From Hyphomonadaceae bacterium UBA1933 (GTDB taxonomy: Bacteria > Pseudomonadota > Alphaproteobacteria > Caulobacterales > Aquidulcibacteraceae), in NCBI GenBank assembly GCA_002337085.1, contig DDFH01000006.1, positions 1,250,643 to 1,314,642 of the forward strand: a stretch of DNA of 64,000 nucleotides. The letters are read 5' to 3'. Under the pieces are notes generated by a model. That model had not been told where the DNA came from, did no database searches, and was given only the letters and a program-made list of their open reading frames with translations. Positions 51,981-61,580 of this stretch are shown one piece after another (within the stretch, counting starts at the first letter, position 1; each line of letters opens with the position of its first letter). The translations under genes and the position numbers were made by a program.

Positions 51981-53933
51981 ATGTCTAATAAAAAATTTGC
52001 ATTATTTTGCGCTGGTGCAGTAATCGCTTTGAATTGTTGTATTTTCCACACTACATATGCGCAGGAGGCAGTTAAAGAGGTTAAAAAAGGCAATCTTATA
52101 ACCCAAAATGTGCCGGAAACACCTGCCGATATAAAAGAAAGATTGATTCAATATCAAAATGTCCGTGGTGCAGGGTTAGCAGGATTTACGCCAGATGGCG
52201 GGGTTTTGATTACCACGCGCTTTGCCCAGACGAATCAAGTGCATTTAGTAAAAGCGCCGCTTGGTGCACGTAATCAGGTAACATTTTATGATGAGCGGGT
52301 TTTATCGGTTGAAACCCGCCCGCATTCAAAACAATTCGTGTTTTCAAAAGATACGGGCGGCGATGAATTTTTCCAATATTTTCTTTATGATCTTGAAACT
52401 GGAAAAACCAAGCAATTAACCGAGGCGGGAACCCGCAATGAAGGACTAATTTTTTCAAAAGATGGTAAAAAAATTGCGTATTCAGTTTCGCGCTCCGGCA
52501 GTCCGACCCGTGAAATAATGGTTATGGATATTGATAACCCTGCATCCGCCAAAATGGTTTATAAGGCCGATGGTGGTTATGGTGTATATGATTTTTCACC
52601 TGATGGCAAAAAACTCTTGATGGGTAAATATATTTCGATTCAAAAGTCTGAACGCGGAATTTTGGATATTGATAGCGGAACTTATACACCAATCACCCCA
52701 AAGCTTGAGGTTTCATATGACGGTGGTTCTTTTAGTAATGATGGCAATACAATCTATCTTACCACTGATGAAAATTCACAATTTGCATATGGTGTTGCGC
52801 TTGATTTAAAAACTGAAAAGCGCACACGTATAACGCCAGTGCAAAATTGGGATGTTGCGGGAATGGCGCTATCTGAAAATGGTGATGAATTATTATATGT
52901 CGTGAATGAGGGTGGCTTTTCAAAGGCATATTTGACCGATACCAAAGGCACTGCACCAAAAGAACTTGCAATTCCAAATGGGGTTGCCGGCGATTTTAAA
53001 TGGGATGGTAATGACAAAATCGGCTTTACCCTTAGCACTGCGACATCTTCTTCTGACGCGTTTGTTTATTCTTTGGCGGATAATAAAATCACGCGTTGGA
53101 CAGAAAGTGAAATTGGTGGCTTAAACCCAAAAACCTTTATTGAACCAAAGCTTATAAATTATCCAACTTTTGACAAAGTGAATGGCAAGCAACGGCAAAT
53201 TCCTGCCTTTGTCTATGAGCCAACAACAGCAGGCAAACATCCAGTTATTATTTCAATTCATGGTGGGCCAGAAAGCCAATCAACACCGTCATTTTCTTCG
53301 GCCTATCAATATTGGGTCAATGAATTGGGGGCGATTGTTGTTGTGCCAAATGTTCGCGGCTCTAATGGTTATGGCAAAGAATATGTAAGCCTTGATAATG
53401 GTTTTAAACGTGAAGATAGTGTGAAAGACATTGGTGCGTTGATTGATTATCTCGGAACTTTGCCCAATGTTGATAAGGACAAGATTGCGGTTTATGGCGG
53501 CTCATATGGTGGTTATATGGTGCTTGCGTCAATGACCAATTTTAACGACAAACTTGCGGGTGGGGTTGATATTGTTGGGATTTCAAACTTTGTAACATTT
53601 CTAAAAAACACCCAAGGCTATCGGGCCGATTTGCGCCGCGTTGAATATGGCGATGAGCGTGACCCCAAAATGCGTGAGTTCCAAGAAAAAATTGCGCCCC
53701 TAAATAATGCCCAAAAAATCACCAAACCAATGTTCATTATTCAAGGCGCGAATGATCCACGCGTTCCACATACCGAAGCCGAACAAATGGTAGCGAAAAT
53801 CCGCGCGAATGGTGGCAAAGTTTGGTATATGTTGGCACTTGATGAGGGGCATGGTTTTTCCAAAAAGAATAATCGTGATGCCCAAAGAGAGGCGGAAACC
53901 CTGTTCTTTAAGGAAATTTTTGGAATTAAATAG
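51981..53933 (+). CDS. S9 family prolyl oligopeptidase-type peptidase
   Basis: A 650-residue exported serine peptidase. The signal peptide is MSNKKFALFCAGAVIALNCC, with likely cleavage near TYAQ. Residues ~50-390 form a beta-propeller of WD40-like repeats (FSKDGKKIAYSVSRSGSP, FSPDGKKLLMGKY). The C-terminal alpha/beta hydrolase domain has ISIHGGPESQS, the nucleophile GGSYGGYM, the Asp in QGANDPRVP and the His in DEGHGF. It hydrolyses short peptides in the periplasm. ATG 51981 puts the signal peptide at the N-terminus and is preferred to one nine codons earlier. Confidence 0.93.
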   Translation: MSNKKFALFCAGAVIALNCCIFHTTYAQEAVKEVKKGNLITQNVPETPADIKERLIQYQNVRGAGLAGFTPDGGVLITTRFAQTNQVHLVKAPLGARNQVTFYDERVLSVETRPHSKQFVFSKDTGGDEFFQYFLYDLETGKTKQLTEAGTRNEGLIFSKDGKKIAYSVSRSGSPTREIMVMDIDNPASAKMVYKADGGYGVYDFSPDGKKLLMGKYISIQKSERGILDIDSGTYTPITPKLEVSYDGGSFSNDGNTIYLTTDENSQFAYGVALDLKTEKRTRITPVQNWDVAGMALSENGDELLYVVNEGGFSKAYLTDTKGTAPKELAIPNGVAGDFKWDGNDKIGFTLSTATSSSDAFVYSLADNKITRWTESEIGGLNPKTFIEPKLINYPTFDKVNGKQRQIPAFVYEPTTAGKHPVIISIHGGPESQSTPSFSSAYQYWVNELGAIVVVPNVRGSNGYGKEYVSLDNGFKREDSVKDIGALIDYLGTLPNVDKDKIAVYGGSYGGYMVLASMTNFNDKLAGGVDIVGISNFVTFLKNTQGYRADLRRVEYGDERDPKMREFQEKIAPLNNAQKITKPMFIIQGANDPRVPHTEAEQMVAKIRANGGKVWYMLALDEGHGFSKKNNRDAQREAETLFFKEIFGIK

Positions 53934-54019
53934 GTAAAATATTATGACTTGTAAGGTTGCCTAAACGGCGTTTAAGCGGTAGTTAGCGTTTTTCCGAAAG
54001 CATATCCAAACATATAATC

Positions 54020-55228
54020 ATGACAGTAACCGTAAAAGACATTCAAAAAGCCCGCGAAAACATCCAAGGCAAAGTAAAATATTCACCTATGGAATATTCA
54101 AAAACTTTGTCCGAAATTACGGGGGCCGAGGTTTGGATTAAGTTTGAAAATTTTCAATTCACTGCCGCGTTTAAAGAGCGTGGGGCATTGAATAAATTAT
54201 TGTCGCTTAATGATGATGAAAAGCATCGCGGTGTTATCGCCATGAGCGCGGGAAACCATGCCCAAGGGGTCGCATATCATGCGGCATTGCTTGGCATTCC
54301 TGCCACAATTGTTATGCCAGAAGGCACACCATTCACCAAAATTGAACACACAAGAAGGCATGGCGCACGTGTAATTATTCATGGGCGCAATTTGGTTGAG
54401 GCATCCAATTTTGCCCATAAAACCTGTGACGAAGAAGGTCTTGTTTTTGTTCATCCTTATGATGATGAATTAATTATCGCTGGCCAAGGCACATTGGGCT
54501 TTGAAATGCTTGAAACCGTACCAGAGCTTGAGACATTGGTCATCCCTGTTGGTGGTGGCGGCTTAATTTCGGGTATTGCGATTGCCGCAAAACATCTAAA
54601 GCCTGAAATTGAAATCATTGGTGTTGAGCCTGCAATGTATCCATCAATGAATGCGGCATTGCGCCAATTAAAAGACGTAAAATGCGAAGGTCAAACCATT
54701 GCCGAAGGCATTGCGGTTAAAGAAGTTGGCGAAATAACTAAAGAAATTTGTCGTGAATTTGTCCGTGAAGTGGTTCAGGTTGGCGAATCCGAACTTGAAC
54801 AAGCGGTAAATCTTTTCTGCAATGTTGAAAAAACCATTGCCGAAGGGGCAGGGGCGGCTGGCTTGGCAGCACTTTTGTCATATCCAGAAAAGTTTAAAGG
54901 TAAAAAAGTTGGTTTAGTTTTATCGGGTGGCAATATTGACCCACGCCTTTTGGCATCGGTTTTGACCCGCTCTTTGGTGCGTGAAAAACGCATTGTGCGG
55001 ATGCGGGTGATTGGCGATGACCGCCCTGGGCTTTTAGGTGTGGTTTCAAATATCATCGGCTCTAGTGGTGGTAATATTATCGAGGTTGCGCATAATCGCT
55101 TGGCACTTGATGTGCCGGCAAAAGGTGCGGAATTTGATATTATGGTCGAAAGCCGCGATGCCCAACATACACAAGAAATTATTGAGGCTTTGACCGAAGC
55201 GGGTTATCCGCCACGCGCAAATTCATAA
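54020..55228 (+). CDS. ilvA: Threonine ammonia-lyase (medium form, with ACT domain)
   Basis: A 402-residue PLP enzyme converting threonine to 2-oxobutanoate for isoleucine synthesis. The PLP-binding Lys lies in TAAFKERGALNKLL, the Asn in SAGNHAQGVA, the phosphate loop in PVGGGGLISG, and LSGGNIDP is near residue 310. A C-terminal ACT domain (RMRVIGDDRPGLLGVVSNII) provides allosteric control. The length and single ACT domain match the medium form. It is followed 21 nt later by the FKBP lipoprotein gene and then argE. Confidence 0.93.
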   Translation: MTVTVKDIQKARENIQGKVKYSPMEYSKTLSEITGAEVWIKFENFQFTAAFKERGALNKLLSLNDDEKHRGVIAMSAGNHAQGVAYHAALLGIPATIVMPEGTPFTKIEHTRRHGARVIIHGRNLVEASNFAHKTCDEEGLVFVHPYDDELIIAGQGTLGFEMLETVPELETLVIPVGGGGLISGIAIAAKHLKPEIEIIGVEPAMYPSMNAALRQLKDVKCEGQTIAEGIAVKEVGEITKEICREFVREVVQVGESELEQAVNLFCNVEKTIAEGAGAAGLAALLSYPEKFKGKKVGLVLSGGNIDPRLLASVLTRSLVREKRIVRMRVIGDDRPGLLGVVSNIIGSSGGNIIEVAHNRLALDVPAKGAEFDIMVESRDAQHTQEIIEALTEAGYPPRANS

Positions 55229-55249
55229 TTTAAAGATACAGGATTGCCC

Positions 55250-55876
55250 ATGTTTGCCATTATTGCCATTAAAAGAAGTCTGCTTCCCGTCCTAATGCTT
55301 GGTCTTTTTGTTGGTGCGTGTTCGCCAAAACCACAAGAGGCTGCAAAACCCCCAGAAGGGTCAATCGCGGCAACCGCACAGGCAAATCTTGCAACCGCAG
55401 AAAAATTTCTTGCTGAAAACAAGGTGAAACCAGGTATCATTACCACCAAAAGCGGTTTGCAATATCAGGTGCTTGCAAGTGGCAATAAAAATGCCCCAAT
55501 GCCAAAATATGATTCAATCGTTCGTGTGAATTATGAAGGCAAATTATTAGATGGTAGCGTGTTTGATTCATCATATAATCGCGGTGTCGCTGCGGAATTT
55601 CCGGTGGCAAACCTAATCCCTGGTTGGGTTGAGGCATTATTATTAATGCACGAAGGTGATGAGTTTGTCCTTTGGGTTGCACCAAACCTTGGTTATGGTT
55701 CGGCAAGCCTTCCAACTGGTTGCGGGGTTGACTTACCTTGTCAAATACCTGCAAACTCGCTTTTGATTTTTAAGATGAAGCTTGAAAAAGTTATTGGCGC
55801 AAATGATTCCGCCAATGATGTCGGTAATGATTTTAATGCCGTGGGTGCGGCAAGCGATGAAAGCCAACAGCATTAA
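55250..55876 (+). CDS. FKBP-type peptidyl-prolyl isomerase lipoprotein
   Basis: A 208-residue lipoprotein: signal peptide with lipobox VGAC (about residue 24), a short Pro/Ala-rich linker, an N-terminal helical stretch (ANLATAEKFLAENK), and an FKBP domain from about 70 to 175 (GLQYQVLASGN, VRVNYEGKLLDGSVFDSSY, GWVEALLLMHEGDEF, GYGS). The tail is Asn/Asp-rich. It probably acts on proteins at the outer or inner membrane. ATG 55250 gives the signal peptide MFAIIAIKRSLLPVLMLGLF. Confidence 0.92.
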   Translation: MFAIIAIKRSLLPVLMLGLFVGACSPKPQEAAKPPEGSIAATAQANLATAEKFLAENKVKPGIITTKSGLQYQVLASGNKNAPMPKYDSIVRVNYEGKLLDGSVFDSSYNRGVAAEFPVANLIPGWVEALLLMHEGDEFVLWVAPNLGYGSASLPTGCGVDLPCQIPANSLLIFKMKLEKVIGANDSANDVGNDFNAVGAASDESQQH

Positions 55877-55900
55877 TGACATAGTTTAAAGGGGATTTTC

Positions 55901-57046
55901 GTGGATTTGTACCAAGATACAATAGGCATTTTAAAAAAGCTGATTGGTTTTGATACAGTTTCGCGTAATTCAAATTTAAACTTAATTTATTGGGTTGATA
56001 CCTATCTTAAAACATATGGCGCAAAGACCATTCGTATTAATTCGGATGTTGATAATAAATGCAATTTAATCGCCGTCTTTGGGCCTGAAACCGAAGGTGG
56101 GGTTGTCTTTTCTGGCCATAGTGATGTTGTACCAATAGATGGACAAGATTGGCATAGCGACCCATTTGAATTAACAGAAAAAGACGGCAAATTATATGGA
56201 CGTGGCACGTGTGATATGAAGGCGTTTTCGGCGTGCTTCCTTGCCTATGTTCCATTCATTCAAAGTCTTAAACTATCGCGCCCAATTTATTATGCGCTTT
56301 CATATGATGAAGAGGTTGGCTGCCTTGGCGCGCCGCGCATGGTGGAATATATCGCCAATAATTTTCCCAAAATAAATGCCGTAATTGTTGGTGAACCAAC
56401 GGATATGAAGGTGGTTTCGGGGCATAAAGGTATCGCAAGCTTTATTGTTGAAGTAACTGGGCTAGAGGCGCACTCAAGCCGCACCGATAAAGGTGTCTCC
56501 GCGATTATGGAGGCGATACCATTATTATCTCTTATTCGTGAATTGGGTGAAAAATATCACAATCCCGATAGCTTGTTTACGCCATCTGGCACGACAATGA
56601 CGATTGGCACTATTGAGGGTGGGACCGCCGTCAATATTCTTGCACGTCATTGCAAATTTGCATTTGATATTCGTTATGAACCTGATTTCAAACTCGATGA
56701 ATTGATAGATATAATTAAGGATGCGGTTGAACAGGTCGACAAAAGCATAAAATTACGCGCGCCTGAGGGTGGGGCGGTTTTGAAAGTTCGCTCAAGAACA
56801 CCGGCTTTAAGAATTGTTTCTGATTCAAATGCCGAAACTCTATGCCGCGCGATTAACGGTGATAATGAAGTGATTGCGGTCTCTTATGCCGCCGAAGCTG
56901 GCCTATTTCAGGCAAAAGATATGCCAACCATCATCTGCGGCCCTGGCTCTATTTTGCAGGCGCATCAGCCAGATGAATATGTTGAAACCGTGCAAATCAA
57001 AAAATGCTTACAGTTTTTAGAACAATTAATTCGTACGCAAATATAA
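55901..57046 (+). CDS. argE: Acetylornithine deacetylase
   Basis: A 381-residue M20-family metallopeptidase removing acetyl from N-acetylornithine in arginine synthesis. Metal-binding residues are visible: SGHSDVVPIDGQDW (His, Asp), YGRGTCDMKAFSA (Asp), and SYDEEVGCLGA (catalytic Glu-Glu). The lid domain begins near residue 180 (GLEAHSSRTDKGVSAI). The C-terminal GPGSILQAHQPDEYV holds the last His. The start is a GTG with AAAGGGG upstream. It lies in the run ilvA-FKBP-argE. Confidence 0.95.
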   Translation: MDLYQDTIGILKKLIGFDTVSRNSNLNLIYWVDTYLKTYGAKTIRINSDVDNKCNLIAVFGPETEGGVVFSGHSDVVPIDGQDWHSDPFELTEKDGKLYGRGTCDMKAFSACFLAYVPFIQSLKLSRPIYYALSYDEEVGCLGAPRMVEYIANNFPKINAVIVGEPTDMKVVSGHKGIASFIVEVTGLEAHSSRTDKGVSAIMEAIPLLSLIRELGEKYHNPDSLFTPSGTTMTIGTIEGGTAVNILARHCKFAFDIRYEPDFKLDELIDIIKDAVEQVDKSIKLRAPEGGAVLKVRSRTPALRIVSDSNAETLCRAINGDNEVIAVSYAAEAGLFQAKDMPTIICGPGSILQAHQPDEYVETVQIKKCLQFLEQLIRTQI

Positions 57047-57165
57047 ATATTTTGCAGTAAAATCGCACCAAAAATCAATTTATCAACATTTTGTAAACCC
57101 AAAATCCACTTAACGTTAATTCTTATACTTTAAAAGAGTACAAAATTATCGTCAGGGATGACTTC

Positions 57166-58032
57166 ATGTTTCTTGCTATTGGTATTGTAATAGTTTTTGT
57201 AATGATTTTTGGTGGCTACCTTCTGGGGGGCGGGCACCTTGAGGCAGTTATTGAGGCTGCTCCAACAGAATTGATCGTTATTCTTGGCGGCGCGATTGGG
57301 GCGATGGTTATTGGTAACTCGCTCGATACTTTAAAGGCTGTGGGTGCTGGTTTTGGTAAAATTGCGTCCGGCCCCAAGTGGAAAAAGCAAGATTATACCG
57401 ATTTATTATTGCTCTTGTTTTCGCTTACAAAATTAATGAAGTCAAAAGGGGTCGTTGCATTAGAGGCGCATATTGAAAAGCCTAATGAAAGTGCAATTTT
57501 TACCCGTTATCCTAAAATTCTTAAAGATCACCATTCTGTTGATTTTATCTGCGACACACTAAGAATGATGACCATGAACCTTGATGACCCGCATCAGGTT
57601 GAAGCCAATATGGAAAAACAATTAGAAAAGCATCACCACGAAGCACATCTTCCATCGCATGCTTTGCAAAATATGGCGGATGGTCTTCCGGCGCTTGGTA
57701 TCGTTGCGGCGGTGTTGGGTATTGTTAAAACAATGGGTGCGATTACCGAACCGCCTGCCATCCTTGGTACAATGATTGGTCACGCGCTTGTTGGTACGTT
57801 TTTGGGTGTGTTTTTGGCATATGGTTTGATTGCACCAATGGCGGCAAGGCTTGGGCAAATCGTTGATGAGGATCACCAATTTTACGTCATTATCATGGAT
57901 GTATTGGTTGCCCATCTTCACGGCAATGCCGCGCAGGTTTCAGCAGAGATTGGTCGGGGTTCAGTTCCATCATCTATTCAACCTTCATTTGCTGTTCTGG
58001 AAGACGCAATAGGTAATTTGCCAAACGATTGA
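57166..58032 (+). CDS. motA: Flagellar motor stator protein MotA
   Basis: A 288-residue stator subunit. Two N-terminal helices (LAIGIVIVFVMIFGGYLLGGG; ELIVILGGAIGAMVIGNSL) precede a cytoplasmic charged loop (LFSLTKLMKSKGVVALEAHIEKP) that contacts the rotor. The second helix pair contains the conserved Pro (ADGLPALGIVAAVLGIVKTMG) and LGTMIGHALVGTFLGVFLAYG. Together with MotB it forms the proton channel. motB is not adjacent; it is also apart from motA in Caulobacter. A terminator follows. Confidence 0.95.
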   Translation: MFLAIGIVIVFVMIFGGYLLGGGHLEAVIEAAPTELIVILGGAIGAMVIGNSLDTLKAVGAGFGKIASGPKWKKQDYTDLLLLLFSLTKLMKSKGVVALEAHIEKPNESAIFTRYPKILKDHHSVDFICDTLRMMTMNLDDPHQVEANMEKQLEKHHHEAHLPSHALQNMADGLPALGIVAAVLGIVKTMGAITEPPAILGTMIGHALVGTFLGVFLAYGLIAPMAARLGQIVDEDHQFYVIIMDVLVAHLHGNAAQVSAEIGRGSVPSSIQPSFAVLEDAIGNLPND

Positions 58033-58076
58033 TTTTAGTTTTAATATTAGTCAACTTTTAAACTTATTCATGAGGT

Positions 58077-58108
58077 CGCATCTATTTATTATAGATGCGG
58101 CTTTTTTT
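58077..58108 (+). terminator. Rho-independent terminator after motA
   Basis: CGCATCTAT, loop TTATT, ATAGATGCG, GC, then a T7 run. The remaining gap to 58336 is very AT-rich and shows nothing recognisable. Confidence 0.9.
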
Positions 58109-58335
58109 GTTTGATTTGTCGATTCTATAATATTGATGCTTTTTTAGATATAAATTCTTATAACGCTTAATTATTAGGCGAATTACTGTAAAATTTTTAT
58201 TGAGTATGTGGCAATTTTGCAAAGCCTATATTTCGCGTATTTCAATATTTAAATATAATTTTTGGTAATGTAGTTATTAATATATTAATTTGTAACGTAT
58301 TGAAAATAAATATAAAAATTGCGATATGTGCATTT

Positions 58336-58364
58336 TTGACGTGATTATTTCGCTTCAATATATA
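58336..58364 (+). promoter_or_regulatory. Strong sigma-70 type promoter for the Ala-rich lipoprotein
   Basis: TTGACG, 17-bp spacer, TATATA. A start near 58371 would give a leader of about 170 nt before the ATG at 58540. The leader is less AT-rich than the DNA upstream of the promoter and holds no reading frame of note. Confidence 0.6.
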
Positions 58365-58539
58365 GTCAGCTATGCCTTAAAACAATGGATTTTCCGCCTT
58401 ATCTATGCAAAAACGCATAAATACGAACACAGAAAAATATGGTTATAGGACTTGCACGAAATGAAATTTCAGCTAAATCGGCATTAATGCGTGCGTTTCT
58501 TATGGGGCTCGCAGAGAAACTTAATTGAGGATGTTTTCA

Positions 58540-58800
58540 ATGATCGAGCTCAAAAAGCTTTTCGCTGCTACTGCTGTTGTAGCACTTCTTGGTGTTGCCG
58601 CTTGTGGCAAACCTGCTGAACCTGCTGCTGAAGCTGCTAACGCTGCTGACGCTGCTGTAGACGCTGCTGCTAACGCAACTGACGTTGCTGCTGATGCTGC
58701 TGCTAACGCAACTGACGCTGCTGCTGCTGCTGCTACTAACGCTGCTGACGTTGCAACTGATGCTGCTTCTAACGCGGTTGACGCTGCTGCAAAAAAATAA
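58540..58800 (+). CDS. Small alanine-rich lipoprotein with five 11-residue repeats
   Basis: An 86-residue protein: signal peptide MIELKKLFAATAVVALLGVA, lipobox VAAC, then a short Pro linker. Five consecutive 11-residue repeats end at the C-terminus: AANAADAAVDA, AANATDVAADA, AANATDAAAAA, ATNAADVATDA, ASNAVDAAAKK. The period suits a long amphipathic helix of the hendecad type, functionally perhaps like Lpp. Ala is coded almost only by GCT/GCA, a strong bias suggesting very high expression, in keeping with the strong promoter. ATG 58540 is 9-10 nt after GAGG. The terminal KK recalls the Lpp Lys that is linked to peptidoglycan, but this is only an analogy. Confidence 0.82.
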   Translation: MIELKKLFAATAVVALLGVAACGKPAEPAAEAANAADAAVDAAANATDVAADAAANATDAAAAAATNAADVATDAASNAVDAAAKK

Positions 58801-58822
58801 TCTGTAGCAGATTAGTTTTTAC

Positions 58823-58852
58823 AAGGCCGCTCCTTAACAGGGCGGCCTTTTT
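58823..58852 (+). terminator. Rho-independent terminator after the Ala-rich lipoprotein
   Basis: AAGGCCGC, 11-nt loop, GCGGCCTTTTT. Confidence 0.88.
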
Positions 58853-58895
58853 CATTTATTAGTACATTCATCATGTTGCTGTGATGGAGGATTAA

Positions 58896-60671
58896 ATGGG
58901 CGATGGTCGGCGTTCTGAAGAGACCAAGATTGTTTTTGATGACAATAATATACCTGTGTCTTTGGAATATGATGACCCATTTTATTCAAAAGCTGATGGT
59001 TTCTTGGAAACCGAGGCGGTTTTCCTAAAGCCGTGCAACATTCCCGAAGCGTTTGAAAGCAAAAACGGGTTTGTAATTGCTGAAACTGGTTTTGGAACCG
59101 GACTTAATTTTCTGGTTACATTAAAAAAATGGATTGAAACCCCGAACAAGCGTGGCGTTCTTCATTTTATAAGTTTTGAAAAACATATTATGCCTGTGGA
59201 AATTGCCCGTGTTGCGCATTCTAATTGGCCCGAAATTGACGCGCTTTCGCAAAAATTAATTTCAAAATTCCCAAAAGCAATGAAGGGGGTGCAGCGTATT
59301 TGGTTTGATGAATACAATGTTGCGCTTACATTGGTGGTTGGTGATATTTCTGAAACAATTGGGGAAATGAATTTCAAGGCGGATGCTTGGTTTCTTGATG
59401 GTTTTGCACCGGCCAGAAATCCCAAAATGTGGTCAATGCAGCTGTTTAATGAAATTAAGCGCCTTTCAAAGCCTGATGTGAAAATCGGCACTTATAGTGT
59501 GGCCCGAATTATTCGTGATAATCTTGATGCCGCAGGTTTTAAACATGCCAAACGTGAAGGTTTTGCCAATAAGCGTGAACGTCTTGAGGCATGGTTAGAA
59601 AGTAAACCAGAACCCCAAAAACCAATTGAAAAAGTTGCCATCATCGGCGGCGGCATTGCGGGTGCTTGTCTTTATGACGCCTTTAAAAAACGTGGTATAG
59701 AAGCGGATGTTTTTGACGATGACCCTGAGCATATGGCAAAGGCAAGCGGTAATTATGCCGGCCTTATTATGCCGCGCATCGATAGGCAGCCTACGACACA
59801 GGCTTGTTTTTTCACTAATTCATTTATTTATGCGCATTTCTTTTATAAAAATATGCCCGAAGAGGCCTTTGTTCCGCTTGAAATAAATGAATATCCAAAA
59901 GCGGAACGTGATTTTCAAAAGTTGGAAATGTTTAAAGGGCTGCCACCTTTACCTGATGATGTTCTTGGGTTTGGTGAAGATTATTTTATTCACCGTGCGG
60001 GTGGTAAAATTATGCCGCAAAAAATCCTTAAAAATCTATTCCAAGACCTTGTTATAATTAATAAAAAAATAAATACAATCAATTGTAATGACGATAAATA
60101 TAATCTTATTACAGATGATGAAGAATATCAGAATTATGATTATGTAATTATTGCCAATGGCACAGGCGTCAATGATTTTGCGGGGGGGGATGATTGCGAT
60201 ATTATAAAATTCCCTGTTGGTGGCAAGGCCGGTGTCGTAAGCATTTCACCACATAATTATGAAATTACTTTTCCAAAAGCCGGAAAAGGTTATTGCCTTG
60301 AGCATGAGGGGAACACAATTTTTGGGGCAACTTTTGATGCCATTGAATTAGGTGATGATCCAGAAATTACCAATACACATCATCAACGCAATCACCGCGT
60401 TTTATGTGAATTTGCGCCAGATCTTGCCGATAAAATTGGCTTTAATGACCTAGAAGGGCGGGCATCGGTTCGGGTTGTATCAAAAGATAAATTACCAATT
60501 GCGGGGCAAATTGATGGTGGTGTCTATGCGCTCGGTGCGCTTGGTTCACGTGGGTTTTCAACTGCACCAATTCTTGCCGAAACAATTGTTAGTGAAATTG
60601 TCGGTGAGCCTGTTCCATTTTTCAAAGAAATAAGAGACTTGGTTGATGCGCACCGCTTTAAGGCGCAATAA
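58896..60671 (+). CDS. mnmC: tRNA 5-methylaminomethyl-2-thiouridine biosynthesis bifunctional protein MnmC
   Basis: A 591-residue two-domain enzyme. The N-terminal ~230 residues are the AdoMet-dependent methyltransferase (DUF752): AETGFGTGLNFL, DAWFLDGFAPARNPKMW, and GTYSVARIIRDNLDAAGF. The C-terminal part is an FAD-dependent oxidoreductase of the DAO type with VAIIGGGIAGACLYDAF and a C-terminal YALGALGSRGFSTAPILAE. It completes mnm5s2U at the wobble position of tRNAs for Lys, Glu, Gln and others. The ATG follows GGAGG-like AGGATTAA. A shorter frame is excluded by the intact methyltransferase domain. Confidence 0.95.
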   Translation: MGDGRRSEETKIVFDDNNIPVSLEYDDPFYSKADGFLETEAVFLKPCNIPEAFESKNGFVIAETGFGTGLNFLVTLKKWIETPNKRGVLHFISFEKHIMPVEIARVAHSNWPEIDALSQKLISKFPKAMKGVQRIWFDEYNVALTLVVGDISETIGEMNFKADAWFLDGFAPARNPKMWSMQLFNEIKRLSKPDVKIGTYSVARIIRDNLDAAGFKHAKREGFANKRERLEAWLESKPEPQKPIEKVAIIGGGIAGACLYDAFKKRGIEADVFDDDPEHMAKASGNYAGLIMPRIDRQPTTQACFFTNSFIYAHFFYKNMPEEAFVPLEINEYPKAERDFQKLEMFKGLPPLPDDVLGFGEDYFIHRAGGKIMPQKILKNLFQDLVIINKKINTINCNDDKYNLITDDEEYQNYDYVIIANGTGVNDFAGGDDCDIIKFPVGGKAGVVSISPHNYEITFPKAGKGYCLEHEGNTIFGATFDAIELGDDPEITNTHHQRNHRVLCEFAPDLADKIGFNDLEGRASVRVVSKDKLPIAGQIDGGVYALGALGSRGFSTAPILAETIVSEIVGEPVPFFKEIRDLVDAHRFKAQ

Positions 60672-60728
60672 TACAAAAGGTTCAGCGGTATAAATCCATT
60701 TTAAACCAATTTGCGCTATCATTGGCAT

Positions 60729-61532
60729 ATGAATAATAGCACAATCGAAAACCAATATCCCGAAGATACTTTATTGTTGGATCGTCGTGGTGAAAACCGT
60801 GTCGTTGAATTTATGGGCATTAATTTTGCCCCGATTGACGATGAAGTTTTGCTTAATCGTATAATTGAACATGCCGAAAAACAAGAAGATTTTGGGTATT
60901 TTGTAAACCCCAATGTTGATGTTGTGGTTAAAACACATTCCAACCCTTTGTGGCAAAAGCTTATTAATGAAGCGTGGTTATGTGTTTCTGATAGTCGTAT
61001 TTTAGAATTATTGGCAAAATTTTCAGGGATTACCCTTCCTGCATGCCCGGGTTCGAGCTTGGTTGAAAATATTTTTGAAAATGTTTTAAAAGCTGACGAG
61101 GTGGTAAATATCGTGGGTGGCGATGCCGAATTGGTTGAGATTGTAAAACAAAAATACGGCCTCAAAAATGTTAATTTCTATGAACCACCGATGGGTTTAA
61201 AAGATAAGCCCAATGAAGTTGAAAAATGTGCAAAGTTCTTGTTTGAACATCCTGCGCGCTTCCACTTTTTATGTGTTGGTAATCCACAACAAATTATGGT
61301 CGCCAATGCGGCATTAAAATATAAGGGTATGAAGGGGGTTGCGCTTTGTGTTGGTGCATCACTTGACTTTATTGGGGGGCGGGCAAAGCGCGCACCAGAA
61401 TTAATTCAAAAATTGCGCCTTGAATGGCTATTTAGATTGCTTTCAGAGCCTAAAAGGCTATGGCGCCGATATCTTGTCGAAGGGCCCGCAATATTTAAAA
61501 TCTGGCTTGATTGGCGCGCATCGCGGAAATAG
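60729..61532 (+). CDS. WecG/TagA/CpsF family glycosyltransferase
   Basis: A 267-residue GT26-family glycosyltransferase. The hallmark YFVNPNVDVVVKTHSNP is at about residue 55, then SDSRILELLAKFSG, where most members have a conserved Asp-Gly. LCVGNPQQIMVANAAL and ALCVGASLDFIGGRAKRAPE close the catalytic domain. The C-terminal LRLEWLFRLLSEPKRLWRRYL is a basic amphipathic helix for membrane attachment. It transfers a sugar (often N-acetylmannosaminuronate-type) to a lipid-linked acceptor in polysaccharide synthesis. No other polysaccharide genes are adjacent. Confidence 0.92.
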   Translation: MNNSTIENQYPEDTLLLDRRGENRVVEFMGINFAPIDDEVLLNRIIEHAEKQEDFGYFVNPNVDVVVKTHSNPLWQKLINEAWLCVSDSRILELLAKFSGITLPACPGSSLVENIFENVLKADEVVNIVGGDAELVEIVKQKYGLKNVNFYEPPMGLKDKPNEVEKCAKFLFEHPARFHFLCVGNPQQIMVANAALKYKGMKGVALCVGASLDFIGGRAKRAPELIQKLRLEWLFRLLSEPKRLWRRYLVEGPAIFKIWLDWRASRK

Positions 61533-61580
61533 AAGATAATTTTTCTTGCATTCATTTGATTTGGCGGGCATTTAGATTTT

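Noticed and set aside
57100..57140. CtrA box upstream of motA
   Set aside because: TTAACGTTAATTCTTA does not give two TTAA words at 7-nt spacing.
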